From contig NZ_CP162101.1 of assembly GCF_040869035.1 (NCBI RefSeq), positions 744,001 through 808,000 of the forward strand: 64,000 nucleotides of DNA. The letters run 5' to 3'. The position numbers were made by a program, and so were the translations under genes. Below are positions 28,026 to 38,368 of the stretch, in pieces. Source of the DNA: Vibrio sp. NTOU-M3 (GTDB lineage Bacteria > Pseudomonadota > Gammaproteobacteria > Enterobacterales > Vibrionaceae). Below the pieces are notes generated by a model. It did not search any database. It saw only the letters and a list, made by a program, of their open reading frames with translations, and was not told the DNA's origin. Positions within the stretch are counted from its first letter, which is position 1. Each line of letters begins with the position of its first letter.

Positions 28026-29780
28026 TTAATCGGTAGACCAAACATTGCGGATGTCGGGCCAACCCCAGTTAGTGAGGGCGACATCTTTCAGCACATCATG
28101 AAAGCGTAGGGTCTGACGGTGATGAAACAGTGGAATTAACCAATGATGGCTAACCATGGCTGTTGCGATGGGCTCTAGAGTGTCTAAATACTGTTCGAGT
28201 TCGGTCGTGCTGCGTAGCTGCTCTAAGCTTTTACGTAGCCATTGATGTGCCGATGCGCCAATACAATGATGGAGCACTGGGTTATTGTACAAACTATTAA
28301 ATGCAGAAGCCTGCCGAGTATCGTCTAGATTGATATTGGTGATCACCAAGTCCTGTTCCAACTCACCATTTCTTGCGAGCTCGGTGAGCTCTCGGTAGCT
28401 GTAATTGTGGATAGCAACGGAGACACCTAAGCCCTGCAGAAGTGCTTGAATCGCAGTGGCGCAATGTACCAGTGCTGAATAGTCATACACTGCAATTGAA
28501 AGCTCAGCGGGTAATGGCACGGGTTCAATATCCGGCATTCTAATGGGGCTCCAACCAGGTAGTAGGTTATTGGCATCGACACAACTAAACAGGTTTTGTT
28601 GTTTTGTTAGCAACACGCGCACGTTACTGGGGGACAGTAGCTGAGTCATCGAGTGGCGCTGACTGGCCGTTAATGCATTAGTTTTGCTTTGGTTAAATAG
28701 CGCAAACAGGCATCCTTCCTCAACACGACATTGCTGGATGGCACTATTGGGATTGTCACCCCCAGATTGTGACAAGTAATAATTGCACTCATTGCTGGGT
28801 TGGCCATGTGGATGATTGGTTTCGATCTTTTTTGATAGTGAATCGGGTTGTTGTAAGTGCCAGATGGTGACTTTGTCGGTGAGTGCGCGGCAAGCGTAGT
28901 ATCGTTCAAAAGCCTGTAGACACAAACGTGCTTCGGAGTGCTCAATCACTTCAAACACACCGCTGCCGATAACATTGTGATCGCTGTTTTGCTCAACAAC
29001 TTGGGTGCTGGGTTGAATGGAGTATTTTACGCTCGTGAGCAGCCCGCCAAATCCTTTGTCTGGCATTGATAAGTGAAATACTACTTGATTAGGGCTAGGA
29101 GCACTGATTGAGGCCAAGTGGGCCAGCTCATCACAATAGTTGGGTAAATCTTTCAGTTTATTAAATAGCGCGACGATGCTTTGAGCGTCTATCAAAGTAC
29201 CGTCATGAAAGGTGAGCCCCGGCCTGAGATAAAAGCTCCATTGCCAGTTTTCGTTATCGTAAAACCAATGGTGCGCCAATTCTGGTTGTAATTGCCCCTG
29301 TTCATTGCAGCTGATGAGACAACAGTAGACTTGACGCAGCAAGTAACGTTCACTGGAGCGGTGCCATAAGTGCGGTACCAAACGCTCAAATGGGCGTTTA
29401 TAAGTGAGCTGTATATGCAGCTGTCCTTCTCGTATTGATGCACCTGATGTGCTTTGCAACAGACGGCCAAAAATACGTTTGTCTTGATCAAGGAGAGTCA
29501 GTGCTTTCTCATATTGTCCCGCGCGAATTCGTTCGGAAGCTAACTGCTCTTTTAAACGAGCCAGTTCAACATGCAATACCAATGTGGAGCGTTGATTTCG
29601 GCCTACTTTGGGTTGCCAGCTCAACCAGTTAAGTTGCTGCATTTCATGTAACAGGTTTCGTGCGTGGCGTGGGCTGGTAAATAATGTCTCGGCTAATGCA
29701 GATAGCGCGGTTTTGATCTCTTGGTCTACGCCTAATGGAGTGAGTCTGGCGTAGTAACGCAGCAGTTTGAGATCAGACAT
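28026..29780 (-). CDS. sgrR: SgrR-family transcriptional regulator
   Basis: I start at ATG 29780 (GGAG 9 nt upstream), giving 584 residues; the frame extends to 29885 but the extension is low-complexity. The N-terminus has the SgrR DNA-binding domain (SPRHARNLLHEMQQLNWLSWQPKVGRNQRSTL) and the rest is an oligopeptide-binding-protein-like (SBP_bac_5) sensor domain with LRPGLTFHDGTLIDAQSIVALF. SgrR in enterics senses sugar-phosphate stress; here there is no adjacent SgrS-like RNA that I can identify, so its target is unknown. Confidence 0.85.
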   Translation of the reverse strand: MSDLKLLRYYARLTPLGVDQEIKTALSALAETLFTSPRHARNLLHEMQQLNWLSWQPKVGRNQRSTLVLHVELARLKEQLASERIRAGQYEKALTLLDQDKRIFGRLLQSTSGASIREGQLHIQLTYKRPFERLVPHLWHRSSERYLLRQVYCCLISCNEQGQLQPELAHHWFYDNENWQWSFYLRPGLTFHDGTLIDAQSIVALFNKLKDLPNYCDELAHLASISAPSPNQVVFHLSMPDKGFGGLLTSVKYSIQPSTQVVEQNSDHNVIGSGVFEVIEHSEARLCLQAFERYYACRALTDKVTIWHLQQPDSLSKKIETNHPHGQPSNECNYYLSQSGGDNPNSAIQQCRVEEGCLFALFNQSKTNALTASQRHSMTQLLSPSNVRVLLTKQQNLFSCVDANNLLPGWSPIRMPDIEPVPLPAELSIAVYDYSALVHCATAIQALLQGLGVSVAIHNYSYRELTELARNGELEQDLVITNINLDDTRQASAFNSLYNNPVLHHCIGASAHQWLRKSLEQLRSTTELEQYLDTLEPIATAMVSHHWLIPLFHHRQTLRFHDVLKDVALTNWGWPDIRNVWSTD

Positions 29781-30116
29781 ATCAGGGCTCCATAAACGGT
29801 CAATCTTTAATTTTATAATAAGTGATGAAGCGTAACGGAGAAAAATGTCATAAATTTTGTTCCTATTTTTCTGGATTTTATGCACATATCGGTGCTATTT
29901 GGATAAGAACAGCTTAAATAGGGTTAAGAACTGTAAAAATCTGACTGTTTTTCGCTTCCGGTTTTGACGAGATACTATGGTTACCAGCTCTTAAAATGCA
30001 TTTTGATTTGATATTGAAGTGGTTGTTTTAAGAACGGTGCTAAGACAGCAGCATCTTTCTGGTTCATGCTCCATAACACCCCCGCGAACATTCCTGTTAG
30101 ATGCTGCTTTTCAAAC

Positions 30117-30142
30117 AAAAAAAAGCCAACCCGAAGGTTGGC
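30117..30142 (-). terminator. Terminator of the amidohydrolase gene
   Basis: GCCAACC and GGTTGGC form a 7-bp stem with a CGAA/TTCG tetraloop, and A8 at 30117-30124 gives a U8 tract on the reverse strand. Confidence 0.9.
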
Positions 30143-30186
30143 AAAAGTAACTATGTAGCAAGTATTGTACAAAGTTAAGGACTAAT

Positions 30187-31917
30187 TTATTTGCGCTCAG
30201 TTCGTTGCCACACTGGGTGGCCATCTTTAATGGTTGTCATGACCTGAATATTTTTAATTTCCATCGGGTCAACTTTCAGTGGATTTCTATTAAGAATGAC
30301 CAAATCAGCATCTTTTCCTGTGGATATACTGCCTTTATGGTTTTCTTCAAAATTCTGATATGCCGCATTGGTGGTGATCGCTTGTAATGCCTGATAAGGC
30401 GTAACTTTTTGTTCTTCGCCAATGGTTTTGCCATTGCGAGTCACTCGGTTTACACCAGACCAAACCGTCATCATCATATCGGGGATAACAACAGGTGAAT
30501 CCGTATGGAACGTAAATGGCATTTGACGACGTGCCGCTGAGCCCGCCGGGTTATTGCGTTCGCCTCGCGCTTTACCCAATACCGAGCCGATGTAATAGTC
30601 ACCAAACAGGTATGGGTGTGTCATTTCAAACGATGGAATTACATTGAGCTTTTTCATCTCATCTAATTGATCTTCACGAACTGTTTGCGCGTGGATCATC
30701 ACTGGGCGCCAGTCTTTAGAAGAGATATCGCCAAGTTGCTCAATCGCATTCAACATCTGATCGCCTGCGGCATCACCGTTACAATGCACAAGCAACTGCC
30801 AGTCGTTCTCCCATGCCACTTGAACCAAGTGGTTGACGGTTTTATCGTCGAATGCTGGGTATCCAGTAAACTTGCTGTCATGACCGTGAGGCGGCACATA
30901 GTAATGCTCTGAAAGATGCGCCGTTTTCCCGGGTAATGAACCGTCTAAGCTTAGTTTTACCCCACCAATACGTAGGTGGTTCTGGTAACGACTGTATTGC
31001 TCAAATTTAGGTAGCCACTCACGGTTAACCATTTCAATTGCAGGGTAGGCGACTACATCGAGATACAAACGCTCATTTTCCTGCGCAAGGTGCAGTAACT
31101 CAAAATCCATCGGCGTGGTACGGCCATCCTGAGTTGTAGTAACTCCGAAACTAGCGTAAGAGCGCTGGGCCTCGTCTAACTGCTTCAGGCGTTCCATATT
31201 GTCTGGTTGCGGCAATTTAAGCATGACTGGCCACATCGCTGACTCTTCCAAAACGCCGTTTGGTTCGCCGCGAACACCACGTTGAATTACGCCGCCTTTA
31301 GGATTTTTACTGGCGTTAGTAATGCCAGCTAATGACATCGCTTTCGAGTTAACGACACCAATATGACCCGAAGAATGAATGATCAAAATTGGGTTTTCAG
31401 TCGAGACTTCATCCAACAACTCTTTATGTGGATGGTTAGGCAAAATCGAGGTGTCATAACCTGTGCCCACCACCCATTCACCCGGTTTGATGTGGTTGTT
31501 TTTGATGTAGTCTTTGAGTGTTTGTTTTAAGTTTTCAAAAGTGTCAGACGTACCATAAGGTGGCGCAGCAAGGTTAGCGTTTGATAATGACACCGCTAAC
31601 TGCGAGATATGTCCGTGTGCGTCAATGAACCCTGGCATCAGGGTCTGACCTTTTAAGTTGACCAGATTTGTTTGGCCAAATTTATAAGGCATGACGTCAT
31701 CTTTCGAACCAGCAAAGAGGATCTTGCCATTTAAGGTGGCTACCGCTTCAACATAGTTTGGAGTTTCTCCATCCATGGTTAAAATATCACCACCGAAGTA
31801 AATGGTATCGGCTGCCGTTACCTGTGCAGGCGCTGCTATCGGTTTTACTGGTGGCTCGGCGTTACATCCAGCCAACAAGCCGGTAGCAATGCTTAATGCA
31901 ATGATTTTTTTGTGCAT
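30187..31917 (-). CDS. YtcJ-like amidohydrolase lipoprotein
   Basis: The ATG at 31917 (AGGAG upstream) gives 576 residues beginning with a lipoprotein signal MHKKIIALSIATGLLAGC, lipid attached at the Cys. The body is an amidohydrolase-3 family enzyme: metal motif PGFIDAHGHISQL, LLVHCNGDAAGDQ and TFHTDSPVVIPD near the end, then ISTGKDADLVILNRNPL. Such YtcJ-like enzymes hydrolyse amides or imines of mostly unknown identity. It stands alone, with its own terminator. Confidence 0.85.
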   Translation of the reverse strand: MHKKIIALSIATGLLAGCNAEPPVKPIAAPAQVTAADTIYFGGDILTMDGETPNYVEAVATLNGKILFAGSKDDVMPYKFGQTNLVNLKGQTLMPGFIDAHGHISQLAVSLSNANLAAPPYGTSDTFENLKQTLKDYIKNNHIKPGEWVVGTGYDTSILPNHPHKELLDEVSTENPILIIHSSGHIGVVNSKAMSLAGITNASKNPKGGVIQRGVRGEPNGVLEESAMWPVMLKLPQPDNMERLKQLDEAQRSYASFGVTTTQDGRTTPMDFELLHLAQENERLYLDVVAYPAIEMVNREWLPKFEQYSRYQNHLRIGGVKLSLDGSLPGKTAHLSEHYYVPPHGHDSKFTGYPAFDDKTVNHLVQVAWENDWQLLVHCNGDAAGDQMLNAIEQLGDISSKDWRPVMIHAQTVREDQLDEMKKLNVIPSFEMTHPYLFGDYYIGSVLGKARGERNNPAGSAARRQMPFTFHTDSPVVIPDMMMTVWSGVNRVTRNGKTIGEEQKVTPYQALQAITTNAAYQNFEENHKGSISTGKDADLVILNRNPLKVDPMEIKNIQVMTTIKDGHPVWQRTERK

Positions 31918-32114
31918 TGGGTATGGCTCCTCTCTACTTTCGGGAGGCATACTTTAGGAAACAGGATGTAATTTCACCTAGTTCAAAAGTGAGACACCTT
32001 CTGGCTCAGACATAAATCTGACAATACTGACGTTGTTCGGACGGTTTGTAGGACAGCGACTACAATAACTGTTAAGTTGCTTTAGATATTATAAAAATTA
32101 TCACGGAAACCGAT

Positions 32115-33551
32115 ATGGAAAGAGTCATTGATTTGAACCGTTGGCAAAGGGAACACGTAAAGAGTGAGCAAGAGCTACAACAAGTCTTTTTCGATGTTCG
32201 TTCACTGTACTACTCAGAACCATATTCAGATTATTCCTCTCGGGTAAAACGTCTCAATCGATTGAAAAAGGCATTACTGGAGTATCAAGATGATCTGGTG
32301 GAGGCGCTGACGTTAGATTATGGTTTCCGTAGTGAGTTTGACTCGCTGATTTGCGATATTCTTCCTGCCGTTAGCCACATTAATTACACCCTCAAACATT
32401 TGCGGAAGTGGATGAAGCCAAACCGTCGCCATGCCGGGTTACTGCTTGCACCATCACGCGTCAAGGTAGAGTTCCAGCCACTGGGGGTCGTTGGGGTGAT
32501 TGTCCCGTGGAATTTTCCCATCGTGCTGAGTATTGCTCCGGTTGTGACGGCGATTGCGGCAGGTAACCGGGTTATGGTGAAGTTAAGTGAGTACACTCCT
32601 CGGACAAACCAAGTATTAAGTCAGATCTTTAAAGTGATTGAGCAGCATGTTCATACCATAGAAGGGGAAACTGAAATTGCGGAGTATTTTAGTCGCCTGC
32701 CGTTCAATCATCTTATTTTTACAGGGTCGACCAAAGTTGGGCGTTTGGTTGCCCAAGCCGCCGCAAATAACCTAACTCCAGTCACCTTAGAATTAGGTGG
32801 TAAATCTCCCGTTATTGTCGGGAATGATGCGGAAATTGATAAAGCCGTGGATGCTGTGATGCTCGGCAAAGCGGTGAATGCAGGGCAGATTTGTGTGGCG
32901 CCGGATTACGTGATGGTGCCCCAAGGTAAAGAACTGACATTTATTCATACTTACCTGCGCCGCTATAAGGAGCACTTTATCAAACACGACAAAGCCCATG
33001 GTGTTACCCATATCATCAACGATATCCAGTGGGCTCGGCTGCAAAACTTATTGCAGGATGCCAGAAGCAAAGGTGCCAGTATTCATACCTTGGATGATGT
33101 GATTGTTGAAGGGCGCCAAATGATGCCTCACCTTGTCACTGGCGTAACAGAAGACATGTTAGTGATGCAGGAAGAAATATTCGGCCCAATTTTGCCTGTG
33201 ATGGGATATCGACAGCTAAATGAGGCGTACAACTACATCAATTTACGTCCGCATCCTTTGGCGCTTTACCTGATCAGTGATGACAAAATTACTCAGCGCC
33301 AAATCATCGAGCAAACGCACAGTGGCGGCGTGGCGATCAATGACACCTTGCTGCATGTGGCGGCAGAAGACGCTCCGTTTGGTGGGGTCGGTGAATCGGG
33401 TATTGGTCGTTACCATGGCATTGAGGGTTTCCAAACCTTTTCTCATGCAAAGACGGTGCTGGTGACACCAAGTTGGTTGCCCCGTTCAAAATGGCTGCTG
33501 CGCTTTAAAGAGTGGGCAGTTAAGGCACTCGATATCTTTTTTATTCGTTAA
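32115..33551 (+). CDS. Coniferyl-aldehyde-type aldehyde dehydrogenase
   Basis: The 478-residue NAD(P)-dependent enzyme has VGVIVPWNFPIVLSIAP, the Glu in VTLELGGKSPVIV and the catalytic Cys in NAGQICVAPDYVMVP, and ends in a hydrophobic tail (WLLRFKEWAVKALDIFFIR) as in the CalB/coniferyl aldehyde dehydrogenase group. It oxidises aromatic or medium-chain aldehydes to acids. It is a single gene with a strong terminator. Confidence 0.88.
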   Translation: MERVIDLNRWQREHVKSEQELQQVFFDVRSLYYSEPYSDYSSRVKRLNRLKKALLEYQDDLVEALTLDYGFRSEFDSLICDILPAVSHINYTLKHLRKWMKPNRRHAGLLLAPSRVKVEFQPLGVVGVIVPWNFPIVLSIAPVVTAIAAGNRVMVKLSEYTPRTNQVLSQIFKVIEQHVHTIEGETEIAEYFSRLPFNHLIFTGSTKVGRLVAQAAANNLTPVTLELGGKSPVIVGNDAEIDKAVDAVMLGKAVNAGQICVAPDYVMVPQGKELTFIHTYLRRYKEHFIKHDKAHGVTHIINDIQWARLQNLLQDARSKGASIHTLDDVIVEGRQMMPHLVTGVTEDMLVMQEEIFGPILPVMGYRQLNEAYNYINLRPHPLALYLISDDKITQRQIIEQTHSGGVAINDTLLHVAAEDAPFGGVGESGIGRYHGIEGFQTFSHAKTVLVTPSWLPRSKWLLRFKEWAVKALDIFFIR

Positions 33552-33561
33552 TGCCTTGCAT

Positions 33562-33597
33562 AAATAGCCAGAGAGTCGCTCCTCTGGCTATTTTTTT
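33562..33597 (+). terminator. Terminator of the aldehyde dehydrogenase gene
   Basis: AAATAGCCAGAG pairs with CTCTGGCTATTT and the stem continues into a T7 run. Confidence 0.9.
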
Positions 33598-33929
33598 GTG
33601 AGCTCGTTTAAATATCTGGCAAATGGTTGTTTGAAGTCAGATGAAGCACTAGCGTTATCTATTCATCTTTACAGCAAGGTTACGCCATAAAAATCAAATC
33701 GTGATCGTCTTGAAGTTGAGAGCGAGTAGCAAGGAACACCGGTTGTAACGGCAAAGCGAAAGCGCAGTATTGCGCCAGTCGATAATCATTCAGGGTGTGA
33801 ATCTATGATGAGGGATTGGTTAAATATCCATGACGACGTTATGTGATCATCTGCGCAACAGCTGACAGGCGCATTAGTTAACCTCTTGATGTTACTTAGG
33901 TATGGTCAATTTGACAGAAAGGAAGCCTT
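33598..33929. other. Intergenic region, no gene seen
   Basis: About 330 nt between the dehydrogenase terminator and the DUF885 gene. No frame with a ribosome binding site and no clear operator or hairpin was found; the DUF885 promoter must lie here. Confidence 0.5.
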
Positions 33930-35960
33930 ATGAAAATACGATTTACCTTAACGCCTTTAGCTCTCATCACTCTCAGTCTTTCTGGATGTGGTGCATTGCA
34001 ACCCTCTGACTCCAATCATGAACGGCTGTATGGCTTGTTTGACTCTTATCAACAAGAGCTCAGTACGCTTGAGGGCAGCGAGTTTGGTTTGATTAATGAT
34101 CAAATGGCGCTGGCGATCCAAACGCTTGATCGTGTTTATCTTGGCAAATTGGAAGAGATTAATCGCAATGCTTTGAATGATGAAGAAAAAGTCTATTACG
34201 ATATTTTCCGCTTTGACCGCAAATTGGGTATCCAGGGCGCAGCTTTCCCCAATGCACGTTTCGGCAATTTTGATGTTCCGGTAACGCATTTCTATAACTA
34301 CTTGGAATGGAACGCAGAAGAGGCAGGGAAGAAAATTGAGCCTAAAGAAGGAGAAGAACGAAGCCTTGCTGAGCTATATCAGTCGCAGTTGGACATTGTG
34401 CAAGAATATACGTCTTGGACGCGTAACTTACATACCCAGTACATGCAAGGGGCGCAAGAGGGGATCGAGCTGCCGAAAGTACTCATTGCTCGTTTTGTCG
34501 ATAGCAGCCGAGATACCATTGCAGCAAATGATTATGCGCTGCTAAAACACGGGTTGAAGGACGTTCAGTCACACGCGGATCTTCCTGCTCAATTGGTGAC
34601 CGATTACCAACAAGCGGTAGAGCAAGCGCAAGCTGCAACGCAATCGTTGCTCGAATATGTTGCAGGTGCTTACATGAAAACGGCTCGAGGTAGCGGTGAA
34701 AAAGGACAATTGACCGATACCCATATTGGTTGGGGAGATTTACCCAACGGCAAAAACTGGTACCAATGGCACCTTGACCGAAACAGTACCACAGGTAAGT
34801 CTGCGGCAGAGCTCAGTGCAATGGGCGAGCAATTAGTGGCAGATGCGAAAGCGGAGATGATCCGTGTGGCAGAGCTAGTGGTTAGCAAGCGTGGCTCTAC
34901 AGTCACTGCGGATTATCGCGATCCTGTGACACGTAAAGTTGCGCCGCGCACATTCAAACTAACCCATGTGAATGGCAATATTAATCTCAATGAGTTTTTT
35001 GCTTTCCTCAATAGTGAAGCCTTCTTCTATGGCCGTGATGGGGCAAACATAACCGGAACTCAATATGAAGAGACGTGTAAAGCGGCGTCGAATCCTTCTG
35101 CCTGCGAGGCGGCACTTGGTGATTACTACTTGTTTAAAGACAATGCGAATCAGGTCGTTGGGCAATATTTTAAAGCCATAAAAACAGATTACCGCATTGA
35201 GCCATCGCCAGCGGGACGGGAAAAATACGATGGGGTAGCGTCCTATGATGACAACGTCTTCACACTCAATACCCATCCAGATTACAGCCTACAGAAATGG
35301 AATGTCTCCACGCTACTCTTGCACGAAGCGGCTCCGGGCCATCATTTCCAAAATGCCTATGCATTAGAATATCCACCAGAGAATAAGCCAGCTTACATCG
35401 AAGATGTATGGTACACCGCTTATGGAGAAGGCTGGGCACTGTATACAGAATGGCTTGGTAATGAAATGGGCATTTATGGTGAATTAGATGCTCATGGGCG
35501 TCCAACCTTTAAACAGGGCACGGGCATGTGTCTAGAAAGTAATGATTACCATACGTTTCAAGGTGGGATCTACATGGATGCAGAAGAATGTAATGCCTTA
35601 CAGTACTTTGGTAGTCTGAATGAAGCGCAGCTAAGGAACATGCGTTTGGCGGTTGATACGGGCATTCATGCGAAAGGTTGGAGTATTCAGCAAGCGCGTG
35701 ATTACATGAAAGCCAACTCCGCATTAGGTGAAGGAGACATCGAGTCTGAAAGTTATCGTTACGCGGCCCATGTCGGGCAGGCGGTTTCTTATAAATCAGG
35801 CTATCTGGTGATTAAAGAGATGCTGCACAAAGCGCAACAAGAACTGGGTGATGACTTTGACTACGCGGAATTTCATGATCAACTACTGAAATATGGTCAG
35901 CAACCGATGGAAGTGGTGCGAGAAAACGTCAGTAATTGGATTGCATCGAAGCAATTGTAA
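33930..35960 (+). CDS. DUF885-family lipoprotein, putative metallopeptidase
   Basis: The 676-residue protein has a lipoprotein signal peptide (LALITLSLSGC) and the DUF885 zinc-site motif LLHEAAPGHHFQNAYALE near residue 465, with GEGWALYTEWLGNEMG downstream, like gluzincin carboxypeptidases of the M32 clan. It is expected at the cell envelope facing the periplasm. Length fits DUF885 proteins. Substrate unknown. Confidence 0.88.
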   Translation: MKIRFTLTPLALITLSLSGCGALQPSDSNHERLYGLFDSYQQELSTLEGSEFGLINDQMALAIQTLDRVYLGKLEEINRNALNDEEKVYYDIFRFDRKLGIQGAAFPNARFGNFDVPVTHFYNYLEWNAEEAGKKIEPKEGEERSLAELYQSQLDIVQEYTSWTRNLHTQYMQGAQEGIELPKVLIARFVDSSRDTIAANDYALLKHGLKDVQSHADLPAQLVTDYQQAVEQAQAATQSLLEYVAGAYMKTARGSGEKGQLTDTHIGWGDLPNGKNWYQWHLDRNSTTGKSAAELSAMGEQLVADAKAEMIRVAELVVSKRGSTVTADYRDPVTRKVAPRTFKLTHVNGNINLNEFFAFLNSEAFFYGRDGANITGTQYEETCKAASNPSACEAALGDYYLFKDNANQVVGQYFKAIKTDYRIEPSPAGREKYDGVASYDDNVFTLNTHPDYSLQKWNVSTLLLHEAAPGHHFQNAYALEYPPENKPAYIEDVWYTAYGEGWALYTEWLGNEMGIYGELDAHGRPTFKQGTGMCLESNDYHTFQGGIYMDAEECNALQYFGSLNEAQLRNMRLAVDTGIHAKGWSIQQARDYMKANSALGEGDIESESYRYAAHVGQAVSYKSGYLVIKEMLHKAQQELGDDFDYAEFHDQLLKYGQQPMEVVRENVSNWIASKQL

Positions 35961-35987
35961 CTTAGCCCATCTATTTGTTTTCAGGAT

Positions 35988-36011
35988 AAGGAGGAGCGCT
36001 TGCTCCTCCTT
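35988..36011 (+). terminator. Terminator of the DUF885 gene
   Basis: AAGGAGGAGC pairs exactly with GCTCCTCCTT around a GCTT loop, 28 nt after the stop. Confidence 0.8.
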
Positions 36012-36016
36012 TGTCA

Positions 36017-36241
36017 TTAGAAAGCGACCGCTTTTGCACTTGGTAAGCCGACAGGCCACCACTCCCTTGGTTCAGTCATGGTGGATACGCCTTCGTGATC
36101 CGTTTTAAACAAGGTGATTTTGTTTTTGTAATGACAAACAAATCGATATTGATGGCCGAGTATAAAGTGTTTTCTATCCTGATATACCTTGTGTTTGATG
36201 CCGCAACAATCACATGGGACGATAAAAATATAATATAGCAT
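36017..36241 (-). CDS. Small conserved-looking protein with CxxC motif
   Basis: The 74-residue frame starts MLYYIFIVPCDCCGIKHKVY; the CDCC plus a later FVCHYKNK suggests a small metal-binding or redox module, and the beta-rich middle looks folded rather than random. The AGGA before the ATG is too close for an ideal ribosome binding site. It converges on the DUF885 gene. Confidence 0.5.
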   Translation of the reverse strand: MLYYIFIVPCDCCGIKHKVYQDRKHFILGHQYRFVCHYKNKITLFKTDHEGVSTMTEPREWWPVGLPSAKAVAF

Positions 36242-36532
36242 TCCTAATTAACCATTTAATAAATAAAGGGAAATCCTATTGGCTACATTTAGTGAAAATG
36301 TCACGAAATCATCATAAGACGATTGGTTAAGTTAGTTTGAGAGTAGTTTGGCATTATTTATTGCTTTTATACTTAACTTTCACTGTAATTCATTCTGTTT
36401 ATAGTAAATATAATTGAGTGAGTTTTGACTTTGTCGGTGAAGTCTCTAATAAGTTTCAAAGTTCTGGATAAAAATGATGGCAAACTGGTCGGATTAAATA
36501 CAAACTGTTATCATTAACAATAAGGAGAAATA

Positions 36533-37165
36533 ATGAAAACAGTCGTTATTTGGGGAGCTGCGAGTGGGCTAGGCGCGGCGATGGTTGAGCATTTTTACTC
36601 CTGTGGTTTTAACGTGATTGGCGTTGCTAGAAATCCAGATATTAACCCACGTTTGAAAGCATTAGAGATTGAAACACTGAGTTGTGATGCGACCAACTTA
36701 GTGCAAGTTAACCAAGTGGTTCAGACGTTATCCACAGAATCTTATGTGATATCAACGATGGGCAGTTCTCAAGCTGATGTGCCTGTTGATTATATTGGTC
36801 ATCGTTATCTCATTGATGCGCTTGAAGCGCGCAATATAAAACGCTTTTTACTCGTGACGTCATTGGGGTGTGGTGATTCATGGCAATACCTTTCACCACG
36901 CGCCAAGCAAGGGTTTGGTGCAGCGGTAAGAGAAAAGTCTCTTGCAGAAACTTGGCTTCAAAGCAGTTCGTTAGATTACACTATTTTGCGTCCTGGAGGT
37001 TTGAAGGATGGTGAAGTAACTCAGCAAGGTGAGCTCTCCCAGTACAAGGAAGTTCATGGGCTGATTTATCGTGGGGAAGTTGCTCGGCTTGCCTATGAAT
37101 TGTTGCAAGATGAGGCTTCTATTGGTCAGATTTTTCAGTGTGTTGATCCATCAATAAATTATTAG
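36533..37165 (+). CDS. NAD(P)-binding SDR-like protein (NmrA/atypical SDR)
   Basis: The 210-residue protein has an N-terminal Rossmann motif (VVIWGAASGLGAAMVEHF), a VARNP segment binding the cofactor phosphate, and LRPGGLKDGEV, all typical of short atypical SDR proteins that bind NAD(P)H. It is preceded by AAGGAG. The TAG stop (37163-37165) is the first three bases of the MITE-like repeat, so the original C-terminus may have been altered by the insertion. Confidence 0.8.
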   Translation: MKTVVIWGAASGLGAAMVEHFYSCGFNVIGVARNPDINPRLKALEIETLSCDATNLVQVNQVVQTLSTESYVISTMGSSQADVPVDYIGHRYLIDALEARNIKRFLLVTSLGCGDSWQYLSPRAKQGFGAAVREKSLAETWLQSSSLDYTILRPGGLKDGEVTQQGELSQYKEVHGLIYRGEVARLAYELLQDEASIGQIFQCVDPSINY

Positions 37166-37430
37166 GGTCTGTTGATCTTTCGCGGTTAAATTTTGTTCGA
37201 ATTCTATGTCTTTTAATCGCGACGCAAGGTGTGATGCCTAGTCATTCTAAGCAAATACCTTGCAACAAAGAGTAAAAGGCATAGAAACGAACCCTTTGGG
37301 CAGCATTTGTGGCTTATTTCTACTCCGTTATCGCTCATTGATGTAGAGCGACTACACCGAATAAGCTCTGCCTTGCATAAAGAACCCACAAATTGCTGCA
37401 AAAATCATCTCGAAAGATCAACAGACCCTA
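37163..37430. repeat. MITE-like element, full-length copy (268 bp)
   Basis: Both ends carry the same 20-bp terminal inverted repeat, TAGGGTCTGTTGATCTTTCG. The interior has no substantial reading frame, as in a non-autonomous element. Related copies lie at 53143-53220, 57269-57363 and 63886-63995. The presumed target duplication is TA, which is also the terminal dinucleotide, so the exact boundary is ambiguous. Confidence 0.85.
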
Positions 37431-37443
37431 GTGTCCGTATAAA

Positions 37444-37475
37444 GCAATAAACCCAGCGTTGGCTGGGTTTATTGC
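37444..37475. terminator. Hairpin after the DUF805 gene
   Basis: GCAATAAACCCAGC and its exact reverse complement form a 14-bp stem with a 4-nt loop, between the repeat and the DUF805 stop. The stem's own AT-rich ends give a short U-rich tail on both strands, so it can serve both directions. Confidence 0.75.
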
Positions 37476-37525
37476 TACTGGTCTGACTCTGGTTAATCAG
37501 GCCATCGAAACGGTAACCAATCTGG

Positions 37526-37900
37526 TTAAACCACCAGTTTGTCTTCGTCTTGTGAGGCGTTCTCTTTCGGATTTGCGCCGTACTCATTTGTACCAGGCAC
37601 GCTGTCTTGAACAGTAAAGTACAGCAGCACAAGAATCCCAATAAGTGGGATTAAGCCAATTAGGATCCACCAACCAGAACGTCCGGTATCGTGTAATCGT
37701 CTTGCGAGCACTGCCAAGCTTGGGATCAGTATGGCAAGGCTGTAAAGGAAGCCAATAAAAGCGGTGCCGAGTAAGCCATCGATAATCCCGAGAACAAAAG
37801 AGATGATCATGTTAACTAGGAAGAACATCCAATATTCCTGACGTCGTGCTCGGCCAGAGAATACCGCGTATTGTTTTAAGACCGCTAAATACCACTCCAT
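37526..37900 (-). CDS. DUF805-family inner membrane protein
   Basis: The 124-residue protein starts MEWYLAVLKQYAVFSGRARRQEYWMF and has LARRLHDTGRSGWW between membrane segments, both hallmarks of DUF805 (YhaH-like) proteins. Function of the family is unknown. Confidence 0.88.
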   Translation of the reverse strand: MEWYLAVLKQYAVFSGRARRQEYWMFFLVNMIISFVLGIIDGLLGTAFIGFLYSLAILIPSLAVLARRLHDTGRSGWWILIGLIPLIGILVLLYFTVQDSVPGTNEYGANPKENASQDEDKLVV

Positions 37901-38368
37901 ATATTTTTCCTTCTAATATTTATTTAGGTAAATGATGATTATCGTAATTGCGTGAGTTTGTTGTGATCAAGCTCTGATTTATATTCATTCCCCAGCCACT
38001 GATTTATTCAGTTCGGCAAGAAAATCTTTTTGTCATGTGACTGTTTTTCATGGCATCACATATAACAGTGCTTGATCGCGAATCACTCAAATCCATATTA
38101 ACTTATGTGAATATATTTGTTTGAGCAAATTAGTTTTATTGTGATTTCTTCGGTGAAAACATAGGCTTCAAGCTATATTTGCTTTATGCGAGAGTGATTG
38201 CACTTTTTTAATTATTAATCGACAAAGTAGAAACTACTTTTTAGACGCAAAGTGGTTTACGTACATTCAACCTGAAAATTGGTTTGTAACGCCAATATAA
38301 AAATAATTCCCCCGATTAGGATAGTTGCTCGATGCCAATCGAAACTACAAATATAAAGGGAATTAACA
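37901..38368. other. AT-rich promoter region of the R-body regulator
   Basis: About 470 nt with no credible gene. It holds the divergent promoters of the DUF805 gene and the AAA-AraC regulator; TCGCGAATCAC (38075-38085) is the only GC-rich patch. No recognisable operator. Confidence 0.4.

Noticed and set aside
29981..30172. 63-codon reverse-strand ORF after the amidohydrolase gene
   Set aside because: It runs through the amidohydrolase terminator and has no ribosome binding site or recognisable motif.
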